DNA of 64,000 nt from Blasia pusilla (Eukaryota > Marchantiophyta > Marchantiopsida > Blasiales), in the NCBI GenBank assembly GCA_050084515.1, contig CM114271.1:66030001-66094000 (forward strand), written 5' to 3'. Shown here piece by piece: positions 1-9,692 of the stretch. The notes below the pieces were generated by a model that had not been told where the DNA came from, ran no database searches, and saw only the letters and a program-made list of their open reading frames with translations. The position numbers were made by a program, and so were the translations under genes. Position 1 is the stretch's first letter. Every line of letters begins with the position of its first letter.

Positions 1-1640
1 ATAAGCAATAAAGTTATATGCAATCACATATGGTTCTTGTATATCTTGGTGAAAATTACTATCTTCAATGTCAATTTGCAGTTGAAAATAAATTTCCAAT
101 TGAAATACTATCAACTTAGTGAAGGTAGGGTTTAATTAGGAAAAAGTTGACTTAAGGGTATTTTTTACTAGCTAAATTTATAATACGTCGACTTTAAAAA
201 AATGGAAAAAAAAATTAAGGAGTGTTGAAGGAAGAGCTAGCCGCACCTGGGTCTAAAGTATATGAAGTGTGACATCCCCGAGAATGAAGCCAAAGTACCC
301 CTTCCCAAAGATGAATTAGGGTCTCCCTTCTCTATCTCTAACACTAAGTTTCCATTGTGTTGTGTAATAACAATTTAGGCCCCCAACTCAACTACTACCC
401 CTAACTTTCTTCCTCTAGAGAACACCATAGGCACTCTCCCACTCACTAGTCCTCCCCCAAACCTCCTAATCTTCTTGCATCCTTTGTGCAAGAAGACTCT
501 TGCATTCTTCTTGCATCCTTTGTGCTTGCCACATTGCAAAGTTCTTTACCATAGAGAGGCATACTTGTCTCTTGTGGATGGGACACTTCTTACACGCTTG
601 CTCTCATACCATATCCACCAACCAGTCTAGTCTACACAACATCCAAGCTGCAAAAAAGTTGAAATTTGCCTCGTCTTGCCACTGTTTGAGCGACACAAGT
701 AACGACACCAAGTGTTCCCCTGTCAATACTAAATGTGGGCACACTGCCTTCATAGATTCATCCTCATTCCTAGCCATACTCCTCCGATCCTTCTTAAGAA
801 GAAGATATGATCGCCGGCTGCGGCGCCAAAAATTAAGACGCTTATTATGTAATGTCTCATAAACTGCTATAATCCACCTATTTATCATTAAAAGTACATT
901 CCCCAAGAGGATCACATTTCTCTCTGAAAGGATCAACATATACAATAAAAATCCAGCTCAACAATTCTTTTAATGTACTCTCTCTTTAAACTCCCATTTC
1001 TATCTCCAATCTTCCTCAATAGGACAATACGTTTGCCTATAAATTGTCTTCTCGAGTGAACCCTGAAGTACACTCCCTCGAATTGGATTCTTCTTCCCAA
1101 GAAAGAACCTCACAGAGATCATAGTGCTTCGATTGCTTCCTCTACCATAAAAAATTAATCCGTGTTGGCAAATTACTCTCTGTCTAACATATATTTCATA
1201 CATTGATAGAATAGTCTTCTTCAATATATCCTTGTTACAAAGACAAAACCTATGCATTTTTCTTCTTTCTTCTTCATGAAGACTCTGTAGCTTTTCTAAA
1301 CATCTTTTTGAATCTTTCTTTTTAAAGAACTCACAAAATCCTGGTCTTTATCTTCTTGAAGAACCTTTCTGAACCCTATTTTAATCTCCTTCTATTCCTC
1401 AAGTATGAATGCTCGTCTTCATCAACTCTTCATCCTATTCCTAGAATCCCGTTTGACCCTAAGACACTCTTCCTCTTCCCCAATTCTAATTTTGTTGTAC
1501 TAATAAACAAAAATCTCTCCCAAAATTTCTTCTTAGCTCTTTTGTTACTTTAATTCCTAAAAAATGTACACATCTTCCAAAATTTGAAAAGAGGTAGGTA
1601 TCACAAATGACTCATACAAACATATGCAAGGTTTCACACA
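1..1640. other. No gene recognised
   Basis: AT-rich stretch with short open frames only, none resembling a known protein. It ends just before the first methyltransferase-element remnant. Nothing firm can be annotated here. Confidence 0.4.
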
Positions 1641-1719
1641 AAAAAAAATTTGTATCCATTGACATGTCCATATCTACGGATTTATGTCTATCTCTAGGAC
1701 GAACATGTTCGTCCGGGAG

Positions 1720-2210
1720 AGTTGCGGGAGGGGAGCACCCATGCGTAAGACATCTTGGTAGCGGATAGTCCCACAGAGAGACATTCCATGGTGGATGTCT
1801 CTTCCCATGGTGTAGAGACCTCTTCACCGTTGTGGAGTACAAGCATTGACTTAGATAGGAGTGTAGAGCTTTATCGTAATTCGGAAGCAAACATAGTCAA
1901 GGCACAGTTGTAATCTTGGAGTGAGTACTTATCAGTCTTGGATAACCCACCTATTATGTGGCAGTTTCCAGAGAAGGGTGTGAGAGTGCTTAATCTCTTA
2001 GGAGGGATTAGTAGAGCATTAGTTGAAGTGTTTCAAGTTGACATATGGATGCATTAATACCTCTATATTGGGAGAGATGAGATTGTACAACAAGTCTCAT
2101 TTTTCCATGTAGACGGGCTAGTTTATCCAACCTTGGCAGTAGTACTTGGGCTCTTGAGATGTATGTTATGTGGTTCTGCGAGGGATATAACCACTATGTT
2201 AGTGTGTGAT
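1720..2210 (+). pseudogene. Decayed gypsy pol fragment: linker plus start of DNMT3-type methyltransferase (copy 1)
   Basis: Nucleotides 1,735-1,900 align by eye with 3,500-3,690 (shared: a HA-DIP-type linker, then the block ending in gcaaacatagtca). Downstream, about 1,980-2,090, translation gives RVLNLLGGISRALVEVFQ and then YLYIGRDEIVQQVS. These match the methyltransferase motif I and II segment of the better copy at 8,730-8,840 (RVLDLFGGISTGL and YLYVESDDVVRRLS). Several stops and indels are present and the similarity fades after about 2,210. This is a remnant of the same retroelement family, not a functional gene. The borders are approximate. Confidence 0.6.
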
Positions 2211-2379
2211 GATTTTTCTAGTGGGTGGCACATGTCATGTTTGACCCTCCTTCTTGATAGAGTTTCCACAAGATGATGGTTATGTCCTAAATGTGTATAG
2301 GGTAGTAGAGTATGTCATGTCCATATGATGTCTACTACTTAGAGTTAGGAGACCCAATTCCCAATTTGGAAGCCATCAT

Positions 2380-2520
2380 GTTATCTTGGTGTACATGCAT
2401 GAGTTTATTTTAGTGTGTGTTTGGATCTATCCATGTGTTGGGAAGATTGGTAATGTTCATGTGATCTTAATGTGACATCTTAATGTGATCACGGATATAG
2501 ATTGTATGGCAATGTGTACG
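2380..2520 (+). repeat. R-family LTR-like fragment
   Basis: The block ttggtgtacatgcatgagt through the segment before 2,520 matches 11,090-11,225 in the same orientation, and 2,870-2,950 and 62,985-63,085 in reverse complement (shared core: a gtatattttgtttatgggtgg-like stretch and gttgggaagatcggt). It sits next to methyltransferase-element remnants each time, so it may be part of that family's LTR or untranslated region. That link is inference. Confidence 0.45.
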
Positions 2521-2529
2521 CACATGACA

Positions 2530-2872
2530 AAGGATTTACTAAGGAAAAATCTTCTTTGTATTTCCCATCTTCTCCAAGTTTGTGCTCTTGACGTGAAATT
2601 TTGTATATCTATTAATGGAATGTTTTCAACCTCCTCAAAAACTTTCAAGGAAAATGGTAGGCCAACCCAAAGCCTAAAAATATAGAGGTCTTTATAGATC
2701 CGAGCAATCAAATTTACCAAGGAAAAAGGTCTTGTGCATTTTTCATCTTCTCCAAGTATATGATATTGGCGTGAAACTTTTCCATTTGTTGATGGAAGTT
2801 TTTCTAACCTCCTTGAAAAATTTCAAGGAAAATGGAAATCTAACCCAAAGCTTAAAATCTACACACCGCACA
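2530..2872 (+). repeat. Two tandem copies of a ~170-bp satellite-like unit
   Basis: Two adjacent units share ggaaaaa-tctt, catcttctccaagt, tgaaa-ttt, ctcc-tcaaaaa, ttcaaggaaaatgg and aacccaaagc in the same order. The same unit forms a longer array at about 11,410-12,400. Both arrays lie beside methyltransferase-element copies and R-family fragments. Confidence 0.65.
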
Positions 2873-3160
2873 ACACCAATCTTCCCATCACATGGGTGGA
2901 TCCGCCCATAAACAAAATATACTCACACATATTCATCGAGACCACACAACCACACATTTATTCATCCATCAAGGGATATGTTGACTAAGTCAATGGCCTC
3001 CAGGTAACCTACGCACGCAGGTTACCAGTGGGATGGCTACAAGAGATAGAGAGATGGCTTTCCCAAGTCATCTTTCTCATGTTGGGCCTTAGGAGCATCT
3101 CTCTTGCTTGTGTATGTAGGAACTAGGATGCTAGTGTTTGGATTTCCTTATAGCAGAGGG
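2872..3160. repeat. R-family LTR-like fragments, two pieces
   Basis: About 2,872-2,950 is the reverse complement of 11,090-11,190. About 2,990-3,155 matches the reverse complement of 63,185-63,400. It includes a ggtaacct...aggttacc inverted repeat and the phrase tttctcatgttgggcc. It directly precedes the protease remnant of copy 2, which suggests an LTR joined to pol after loss of the gag region. The last point is inference. Confidence 0.45.
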
Positions 3161-3900
3161 TGGATGTGGCTTGATATGCCGATGAAGATTCATGAGTGGA
3201 GTTTTAGGTCGTGTGAGCCATTTTTGCGTGTGATGGTACGCACTCAAGCGATTACGACATTGATAGAGTCATATGATGTGTTGGTAGAGAGTTCGATATT
3301 GTATTCCCTTGGTTTCATCCTTGATTTCTGAAAAGAAACAATCTCGTATCGACCAGGATGGCGATCAGTTTATGGATTGGTGAGCCATTTAGCTGTGCAG
3401 TTTGCTAGGCATAGTGGTGGTTGATGACATGATGATACGGTGACCATGTTGGTAGCATGCACATATGGTGTTTGCTAACCAAGAGAGTTGTCAAAGGAGA
3501 CACACATGCGGAGGACATTCCCATAGCGGATAGTCCCACGGAGAAATTGGCCAAGGTGGGTGTCTCTTTCGATTGTGCGGAGACCTCTTTACCATTTTTA
3601 GGTACGAGCGTTGAGTTTCAGAGGAGTGTAGACAAGCTTGTGAGGCAGGCATGGAGTTGTGGCTATGTCTTGGAGCAAACATAGTCATGCTCTTGGACTG
3701 GAAACTTGGTATCTCTCCATACCACATCTGTTGAGGCTATTTTGTAGTAGTGTCTGGAGGATGGTGCAAGAATGTTAGATCCCTTCAGAGGGATCAACAC
3801 GGTGGATAGTTGCTCTATTGCAAGATGATATGTGGATACATGGATATCTCTATGTGCAGATAGATGAGATGGATCCCAAACTCGAATTGTCTACTAATGT
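3080..3900 (+). pseudogene. Decayed gypsy pol fragment: protease C-terminus, linker, start of DNMT3-type methyltransferase (copy 2)
   Basis: About 3,230-3,350 encodes ESYDVLVESSILYSLGF and ISYRPGWRS, matching ESYNVLVGGAVLYPMGF and SYRPGW of the protease end at 8,240-8,330. About 3,490-3,680 encodes THAEDIP and an RQAWS segment that match HAKDIP and VQTAWS at 8,470-8,620. About 3,770-3,860 still shows MLDPFRGINT and YLYVQIDE, the equivalents of motif I (VLDLFGGIST) and motif II (YLYVESDD). The order protease, linker, methyltransferase is the same as in the better copy. Stops and frameshifts make it non-functional. Confidence 0.65.
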
Positions 3901-4232
3901 GTGGAATGCTTAAATCAAGTTGATGTAAGACCACGCCCTTCAAATCATCATGCCAATTGTTCTTACCTTCACATCCATAAATTATCTCCCCCTCAGATGT
4001 CACCTCCACTATTGGTTTCTTCCCTTGAGAAGCACACTGCTTGGTACTTGCCTCCATGACTTAAGTTCAACCCTCCTCTGTTGTCTTGCCTTTGAGCTTG
4101 CTGCCAAAAGTATGTGGCGGGATGACGAAGTCGAGGATACTAGATATGTATAGAGTAGTACATTATGTTAGGTAGATGTGATGTTTGTTGTTTGGAGTTA
4201 GGGGGATCTAGCTGTAAGCTAGAGGGATGATT

Positions 4233-4300
4233 GTGTAGTCTCCATGGTTGCACAAAAACGGACATGGATGTACAAGTGTGGACATGTCCATACTTGTACA
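4233..4300 (+). mobile_element. 5'-end fragment of the ggttgca TIR element (copy D)
   Basis: The stretch ggttgcacaaaaacggacatgg, followed by a second ggacatgtccatac block, matches the start of copies at 6,525, 10,781 and 46,429. No 3' end is seen nearby, so the copy is truncated. Confidence 0.5.
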
Positions 4301-4325
4301 TGTCTTCTTGATTGGGGCAATCAAG

Positions 4326-4430
4326 GAGGTCTTTAGCGCCACGGTTGAGGAGCATGAGCGACATCTAGAGGAGGTGTTTTGACGATTGCAATTACATGGG
4401 CTGAAGCTGTGAAGAAATCTTTGGAATAAA
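4326..4430 (+). pseudogene. Gypsy reverse-transcriptase fragment (segment after the YIDD box)
   Basis: Translation gives FSATVEEHERHLEEVF, a stop, then RLQLHGLKL. This matches the conserved stretch that normally follows the catalytic YxDD box in Ty3/gypsy reverse transcriptases (EEHxxHLxxVFxRLxxxGLKL). It is about 35 codons, broken by stops, with no neighbouring RT motifs. It is probably the downstream continuation of copy 2 after deletion. Confidence 0.6.
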
Positions 4431-4794
4431 AGTGGGAGTATGGGAAATTTGAACTTAGTGACAAGTTCTTCAAAGCCACACTTGCGAACATTATGAAACG
4501 AGAGAGGTCTCAATTAAAGGCCTTATGGGAGCAGCTTGGATCCAAGAGAGATACCAAGACACCACCAGAAGTGCATGATAAAATATGAAAGTCCTTGAAA
4601 GTATATTGGCTATCATAGGATGGCCAAAAAAGGGGGGTGGTATTCTGGCAGGAGAGAGGAAGAGAGGAGAGTCTCTCTTAAAAAACAAGGCACAAAAGGG
4701 AAAAAAAACCGAAACTATCTTAAAAAAATATGAAGATTATGGATAATACGTAAGTAATTTTTTTGGAGATTTTTTTGAAGAGAGGAAACTTAGT

Positions 4795-6084
4795 GCAACC
4801 CGTCTGAATCTGACGGGTTGCAATTTTTTGGTTTTTTTGGGTTAAAAAAACCCCAAATTTTGATTTTTTTCCTTAATAAATTTTTTTAAAACCAAAAATT
4901 TGCAACTCGTCGGATTCCGACGGGTTGAAAAGGTAAAAAAATTTACAAAAAAAAATCAAACTTTTTTCACCACCAATTTTTTTTGGAAAAAAATTGTCTT
5001 TTCAACTTGTCAAAACTTTCCTTTCTCCAACCTGTCGGAAACTCTCTTCAAACCAAGAGAGCCCTAGGGGTTGCCAATATCTTCCTCTCTCCTCTCTCCT
5101 CTCTTCCTCTCCTCTTATGGCTCCTCGACATTTTGGGAGTACTTTTGGTTTTTTGCATGCATAGTAGAATATACATTAGTGAAATTCAACTTTGAATTAT
5201 GGATCAAACATTTAAGTCATTATCTTGTGTGCAACATGTAATCTATATTTAATCCTAGATCCATTACAAGAATGCATTTTGAATATATCCCTTGATTGAT
5301 TGAATCTTACTTGTTTAGGTTTTCACCCCTAAAAACTTCTAATTAGATTTGATAGCATGTTCACACCTCAATTTGTGCTAATGCATGATATGTTTTGTTA
5401 TCATATTTTCAAAACCCTTCAATATTGAGCTTAATGTAAGTCTGAATTCCATGTCTTTCATTGATCATGCAAACTAGTCCTCAATAAGGACCATGAATAC
5501 CTAAGTAATTTCTTCTTCTCTTTTAGATTTTTTTGGTTGCTCCAACCTGTCGGATTCCGACGTGTTGCTGTAAATTCTATAAGAAAGAATGTCAAGAAGT
5601 AGGGGAGATGATAGCGACAACCCGTCGGACTCTGACGGGTTGCATTTAGGGCTTCCAAGACTAGTTCAATGGACCATCCCACCACCCGTCGGAGTCCGAC
5701 GGATTGCGAGATGGTCAAAGTTCTATCCAGGTTACAGGATGAAACGAGTGTTTTGCAACCCGTCGGTGTCCGACGGGTCGTAGAAGGTTAAAGAATGAAG
5801 CCTTGGCGATGATTTTTTTGATGAAATGTGACCCGTCCAACTTTGACGGGTTGCAAGCAGGTTTTTGGACACTTATTACTAGAACTTTGATTGTGTGACT
5901 TGCCCTTTTGGGTCTTGCTTGTAACCCGTCGCACTCCGATGGGTTGCCGCGACTACACTATGAACCTATCATAGACGCGATCTCCAAAAGATTGGTGCAA
6001 TCCGTTGAAGTCCGACGAATTGCAATCTCATACATACTTTCTTATTTGATCATGTATGCAACCTTTCAGAATCCGACGGGTTGC
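4795..6084. repeat. Array of about 11 interspersed ~25-bp palindromes
   Basis: The repeat is a near-perfect inverted repeat: left arm CAACCCGTCGGA, a one-base centre, right arm TCCGACGGGTTG. Copies lie at 4,795-4,821, 4,902-4,927, a half site at 5,028-5,040, then 5,543-5,567, 5,618-5,642, 5,682-5,707, 5,755-5,780, 5,829-5,854, 5,921-5,947, 5,997-6,023 and 6,058-6,084. In the last eight the start-to-start spacing is 75, 64, 73, 74, 92, 76 and 61 bp. The spacers do not resemble each other. Changes in one arm are usually not matched in the other. The function is unknown. The arrangement superficially resembles a CRISPR array but lies in plant nuclear DNA among transposons. Confidence 0.85.
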
Positions 6085-6159
6085 AAGAGATCAGAATTCT
6101 CACATTGGGTTGATCATTGCAGGATTGTCTCGAAGGGGAACGTCACCCATCACTAGATC

Positions 6160-7370
6160 CAGGAATGGGACAGAGTGAAGAAGGTGCTAACAACGCACCC
6201 ATCGCAGTACAAAGAATTCTTGGGAGAGGATTTAGTGGATGAGATGATCGCCAAGGGAGCACAGATAAAAAAGAAGACTTGGGCCAATACATACATCTCC
6301 CAAGATGCACCTGTCACCATTTTATGCTGGTCGAAAATCCAGCAGCGAAGAAAAGTGCAACATTGGAGTTGGAGCGGAGGGAAAAAATTTTAGCGTCGGA
6401 GCGAGCAAAATTTATTCATGATGTTGTGTCAACAACCACAAAGTATAGAACGAGCAAGATGCAACGTTATATTGCTCTGTTGAACCCATAACTCGGCCAA
6501 GATTTCTACAAGGAGTTGAAGGCATGGTTGCAAAAAAAAAGACAAGTCCTTCCTTAGGATGGACATGGATGGACAAGTTTGGATATGTCCATGGATATGA
6601 GTTCCAAGAGGTGGGACCCACACTTTTAGTACATGAAGGAAGGCTAGGCAAGGATGAGAGGAGCAATGAGGGAGGAGGGAGTGGAGGTGGAGGGAGGAAG
6701 AAATGGGGGAGTATGGAACACGAAGGCAAGTAAAGGGAATGAGAAAGAAGGGAAAGGTGGGCCCCATACGGACAAGTCCTTCCATGGGACGCACATGGAC
6801 ATGTCCACAAACACGGACTTTGTCCACATGCAATCTTGGTTGAAGGCAATCATAAAACTCCAGCGGAAGAGGGACGAAGATCCACACGGGAAAATTGGAG
6901 AGAAGGTTTCTCTAGATCGCGTCTACAGGTTTGCGCTTTCTGGGATTTCCAAATCTAGGAGGATTAGACGAATGAAAATCAGTCTTGAGGGGACGGAGGC
7001 CTAGAAGCGGGTGGCACGCCATCCCGCGGGGGTGCCTGACCCTGTAATCTCTCAATGGCTAAGAGAATGGTCCTTTTGGGACGCATTGCGGCTGCTCAAG
7101 AATTCCATGATCGCGGGTCTTCAAGGTGAGCTCAAGAAGATTGAGGTTGTTCCGCATGAGGCCAGCCTAGAGGCTACTCATGACTACAAACTATGGTTGG
7201 ATGACATCCTTGATAAGCCGGCAAAAACCCTGGTTTCAGAACGATGTTCAAAAATCACATCCTGCCACAAGCGGATCTCAACGAGGAAATTGGCAACCCT
7301 AAAAAATGGGATTTCGCAAAGAAAAAGAGGGATCTTCTGGAACAAGCAACCAAGTCATCCCAACAACTAG
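6160..7370 (+). pseudogene. Unidentified coding-like region, interrupted by a TIR element
   Basis: A coding-like frame starts near 6,172 (KKVLTTHPSQYKEF...), shifts by one frame near 6,300, continues to 6,524, is split by the insertion at 6,525-6,838, and resumes in the same frame (KELKA joins to IIKLQRKRDEDPH). After a stop near 7,002 it runs on to 7,370 (QWLREWSFWDALRLL, SLEATHDYKLWLDDI). Composition is charged and amphipathic. I recognise no domain. It lies directly upstream of the gag tail of the methyltransferase element, so it may be element cargo, an N-terminal gag part or a captured host fragment. The one frameshift and the stops argue against present function. Confidence 0.4.
6515..6848 (+). 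mobile_element. Non-autonomous TIR element (copy A) with 10-bp target duplication
   Basis: The 314-bp insertion spans 6,525-6,838 and is flanked by identical GTTGAAGGCA at 6,515-6,524 and 6,839-6,848. Ends are imperfect inverted repeats: tggttgcaaaaa...gacaagtcc on the left, ggactttgtccacatgcaa on the right. The interior has a purine-rich ggaggtggagggagg tract. A 9-10-bp duplication is typical of Mutator-like elements, so a MULE-derived MITE is the best guess. It is inserted in a coding-like region whose frame is restored when insert and one duplication are removed (324 bp, divisible by 3). Relatives: 10,781-11,083 and 46,429-46,715, with fragments at 4,233, 10,684 and a diverged form at 13,756. 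Confidence 0.75.
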
Positions 7371-7379
7371 CTGCCTAGC

Positions 7380-7794
7380 GGTATACAGATTCCTCATCTC
7401 CTGTGTGAATGCAAGTACCTATAGCAAATATCCCGGCGCATGCAAATTGTGGGCTTCTCCTCCATATGAAGAAGGATTCTCCACGTTCACGTTGTCCGAG
7501 GCGATGAGGACCCCATCGATGAGTCTTGATCAGAGTTCCTGGAGAGTTAGTGATGTTGTTGGTGTGCAGGCATGGAGGGCGATGGGAGAAGCGAGTGCGA
7601 TGACTCCTATTGTTGATGTTCAAGAGGGGCATGTGTCGAGCACGTTGTTGGGGGCGGCCACCATTGTGTACCGCGCTCCTTTATTTTCTGCTTACGATGT
7701 TATGACGTTGGGGGTACGCCCGCCGAGACTTTTTGGCTGGCTGCTACGCTATGTGAGCATGGAGTTGGAGTTCGTGCATCACGTTCAGAGGTGA
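7380..7794 (+). pseudogene. Gypsy gag tail / gag-pol junction region
   Basis: An open frame runs 7,306-7,794. Within it, TFTLSEAMRTPSM (about 7,488-7,530) is shared with the end of the gag remnant at about 62,335-62,375 (ttcacgttgtccgaggcgat is identical). This ties the two regions to one family. Between 7,690 and 7,788 the reading frame passes to the pol frame, either through a decay frameshift or through a programmed shift in the living element. No zinc knuckle remains in this copy. Confidence 0.5.
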
Positions 7795-7970
7795 TTGCAG
7801 AGGAGGTGATTGACCTGCCCTTGGAGCGGATGCTCGGGCCATCTACGTCAGATTCATGGCAGGCGACGGCTGCTAGGATGGCGGATATGCCCGCTAGACC
7901 CGCGATAGAGCGTGCCATGGCTTCTTCTGGTGTTGTATTGATGGATAACCGAGGAGAGGTTTACTAGTCG

Positions 7971-8333
7971 GTGAGTCGCGGAGGTAGAGCTTTTAGTCCG
8001 CAGCGCGTCTTGTTGGATTCAGGAGCGCAACCCCTGATGTTGGGGAAAGCGTCATTCAGAGGATTGGGCTTGACGAGAGCCGATGTGGAGCGTTGTCCAT
8101 TTCGGATACAGAAATCCTTGGATGGAGCAAGTACCACACAGTATATCACCCGAAAAGAGGTCATGGTGAGGATTCGCCCAAGATATCCTACAGATGAGTC
8201 CGTGGTGCGAGCCAAGGCGATAGTGATTGATGCAGAGTCTTACAACGTCTTAGTTGGTGGAGCAGTGTTATACCCGATGGGGTTTTCCCTGGACTACTGG
8301 GAAGAGTCAGCGTCCTACAGACCAGGATGGTAG
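7971..8333 (+). pseudogene. Retropepsin-like aspartic protease domain
   Basis: The catalytic motif LLDSGAQ lies at about residues 14-20 of the segment (Asp codon at 8,016-8,018), followed by LMLGKASFRGLGL. The second hallmark, VLVGGAVLYPMGF (8,250-8,290), is the usual hydrophobic-GG segment near the C-terminus of gypsy proteases. Its role is to cut the gag-pol polyprotein. The length of about 110 residues is normal. It is bounded by TAG at 7,965 and at 8,331 and is in the same frame as the methyltransferase and RT. A diverged copy of its C-terminal half lies at 3,230-3,350. Confidence 0.75.
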
Positions 8334-8720
8334 TCAGGTGATGGGCGCCTTAGCTCATTACCCATTCGATTCACATGTGCAGTGATCGAGCAACGACCAG
8401 GAGAGATGGCGACCTTAGCAGCATTTAGGAGTGCCATCACTTGGCCTAGTGATTTGATTGATGGACATGTCCATGCAAAGGATATTCCTGTTCCTAAAAT
8501 TTCTATGGAGAGGAGTGTTATGGTAGCCGCATCATTCCGTGGAGGAGAGGTGCCGCTGTGGGGCTCGACTGAGGAGCTTCGAAGATTGGCATATGAGCAC
8601 GTGCAAACCGCGTGGAGTGAGGCGTTTGCACCGGAGCATGACGGGTCTGAGGAACCCGAGGTAGCACGGAGTGCTACGATGACACCCTTGGATACCACAC
8701 CCATTGTGTGGTGTACCCCG

Positions 8721-9692
8721 GAGGAGGGTGTTCGAGTGTTAGATCTCTTTGGAGGGATTAGCACCGGGTTAGCTATTGTTTTGCAGGCATGAGTGCGAGT
8801 GCAGCAGTACCTGTATGTGGAGAGTGATGATGTTGTGAGGCGCCTCTCACTACGACATGTGGCGCAATTACCTCTACATTTTCCCGACTTATTGTCTGCG
8901 TGCGCGATACAGAGCTACCAGAGTTCCCTACCGAGGGATATTTTGTTGATGGGGGCGCAGGACTTAGACCGGTTAGGCACCATTGATTTGGTCATTTTCG
9001 GTTGGCCATGTGAGGGCCAATCGAATGTAGGACGAGGTAGTGGATTGGCTGACACTCGGTCCAAGTTATTTTGGGAGATGTTGAGGGTCTTACGGCAGTT
9101 GTAGGAGCACTAGACTCGTTCTCCACCCTTCATTGTGGAGAATGTGCCAATCTTAGGAGACTCCAGGTCACAGGTGGTGACGAGTGCTCATCAGGTGCGT
9201 GCTTGGATCGGCCAAGCAGTGTTCTTGGATGCGGCGAGTGTAAGTTCTAGAGCCCATCGCCCGCATCTATGGTGGACCAACTTGGTGCCCCATGCGGTGT
9301 TACAGAGGGCGTATGCGAGAGTGGAGCGCCCCTCCCATTTCTTAGTGGATTCCATTTTGGATCCAGGTCGTTGCTCACAGGCAGTGAGGCACGATGATTG
9401 ACCACAGTTGACTGTGGTCAACAGGGTAGGCAAGCCGCGGGCAGCCTTTCCCACGTTTGTGAGTTTTCCCACTTCCTATGCATACTAGGAGGCTAGTCTT
9501 GGCTTGGTTTGGGATGACCAGGTTCAGAGGTTGGTGGAGCCCAACGCCAATGAGAAAGAGCGGGCGATGGGATTTCCCATAGGAGTGACGGCAGTACCGC
9601 TAGTATCAGAGGCATCACGATGCCATGTCTTGGGTCAGGCGATGGACCTGAACTGCTTGACTTGGATCTTCACCTTGGGAGTGGCTGAGTAG
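8721..9692 (+). pseudogene. DNMT3-type cytosine-5 DNA methyltransferase domain inside gypsy pol
   Basis: All core C5-methyltransferase motifs are visible in canonical order. Motif I, VLDLFGGISTGL (8,736-8,771), binds AdoMet. Motif II is YLYVESDD (about 8,808). Motif IV, DLVIFGWPCEGQS, has the catalytic Pro-Cys at 9,006-9,011. Then come LFWEMLRVL, motif VI IVENV (9,135-9,149) and motif VIII DAASVSSRAHRPHLWW. After a short target-recognition stretch, the C-terminal block has ERAMGFP...VLGQAMDLNCLTWIF (9,560-9,680). From family knowledge, DNMT3 enzymes share FDGIATGL, GGSPC, ENV and VSAAHRARYFW in these places. Order I to X excludes the permuted DRM type. The length of about 320 residues is that of a bare DNMT3 catalytic domain, without PWWP or ADD. 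Stops at 8,790, 9,102, 9,111, 9,399 and 9,486 disable it. Confidence 0.88.

Noticed and set aside
3815-4057. Minus-strand 80-codon open frame (KQCASQGKKPIVEVTSEGEI...)
   Set aside because: The middle looks protein-like but I could not place it in any family, and it partly overlaps the opposite-strand copy 2 remnant; not strong enough to list as a gene.
4795-6084. CRISPR array
   Set aside because: Palindromic repeats with unique spacers resemble one, but repeats vary strongly, spacing is uneven (61-92 bp), no leader or cas genes exist and the setting is plant nuclear DNA. Reported as a palindrome array instead.
6412-6887. Long open frames on the minus strand across the MITE
   Set aside because: They are low-complexity (Pro, Ser, Leu, His) readings of the purine-rich MITE core and recur in copies B and C.
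8721-9692. Bacterial contamination or a free-standing plant DNMT3 gene
   Set aside because: The methyltransferase shares one frame with protease and RT, and diverged copies with the same order occur nearby, so it belongs to the retroelement.
8721-9692. DRM-type plant methyltransferase
   Set aside because: DRM enzymes have the motif order VI-X before I-V; here motifs run I, II, IV, VI, VIII, X.
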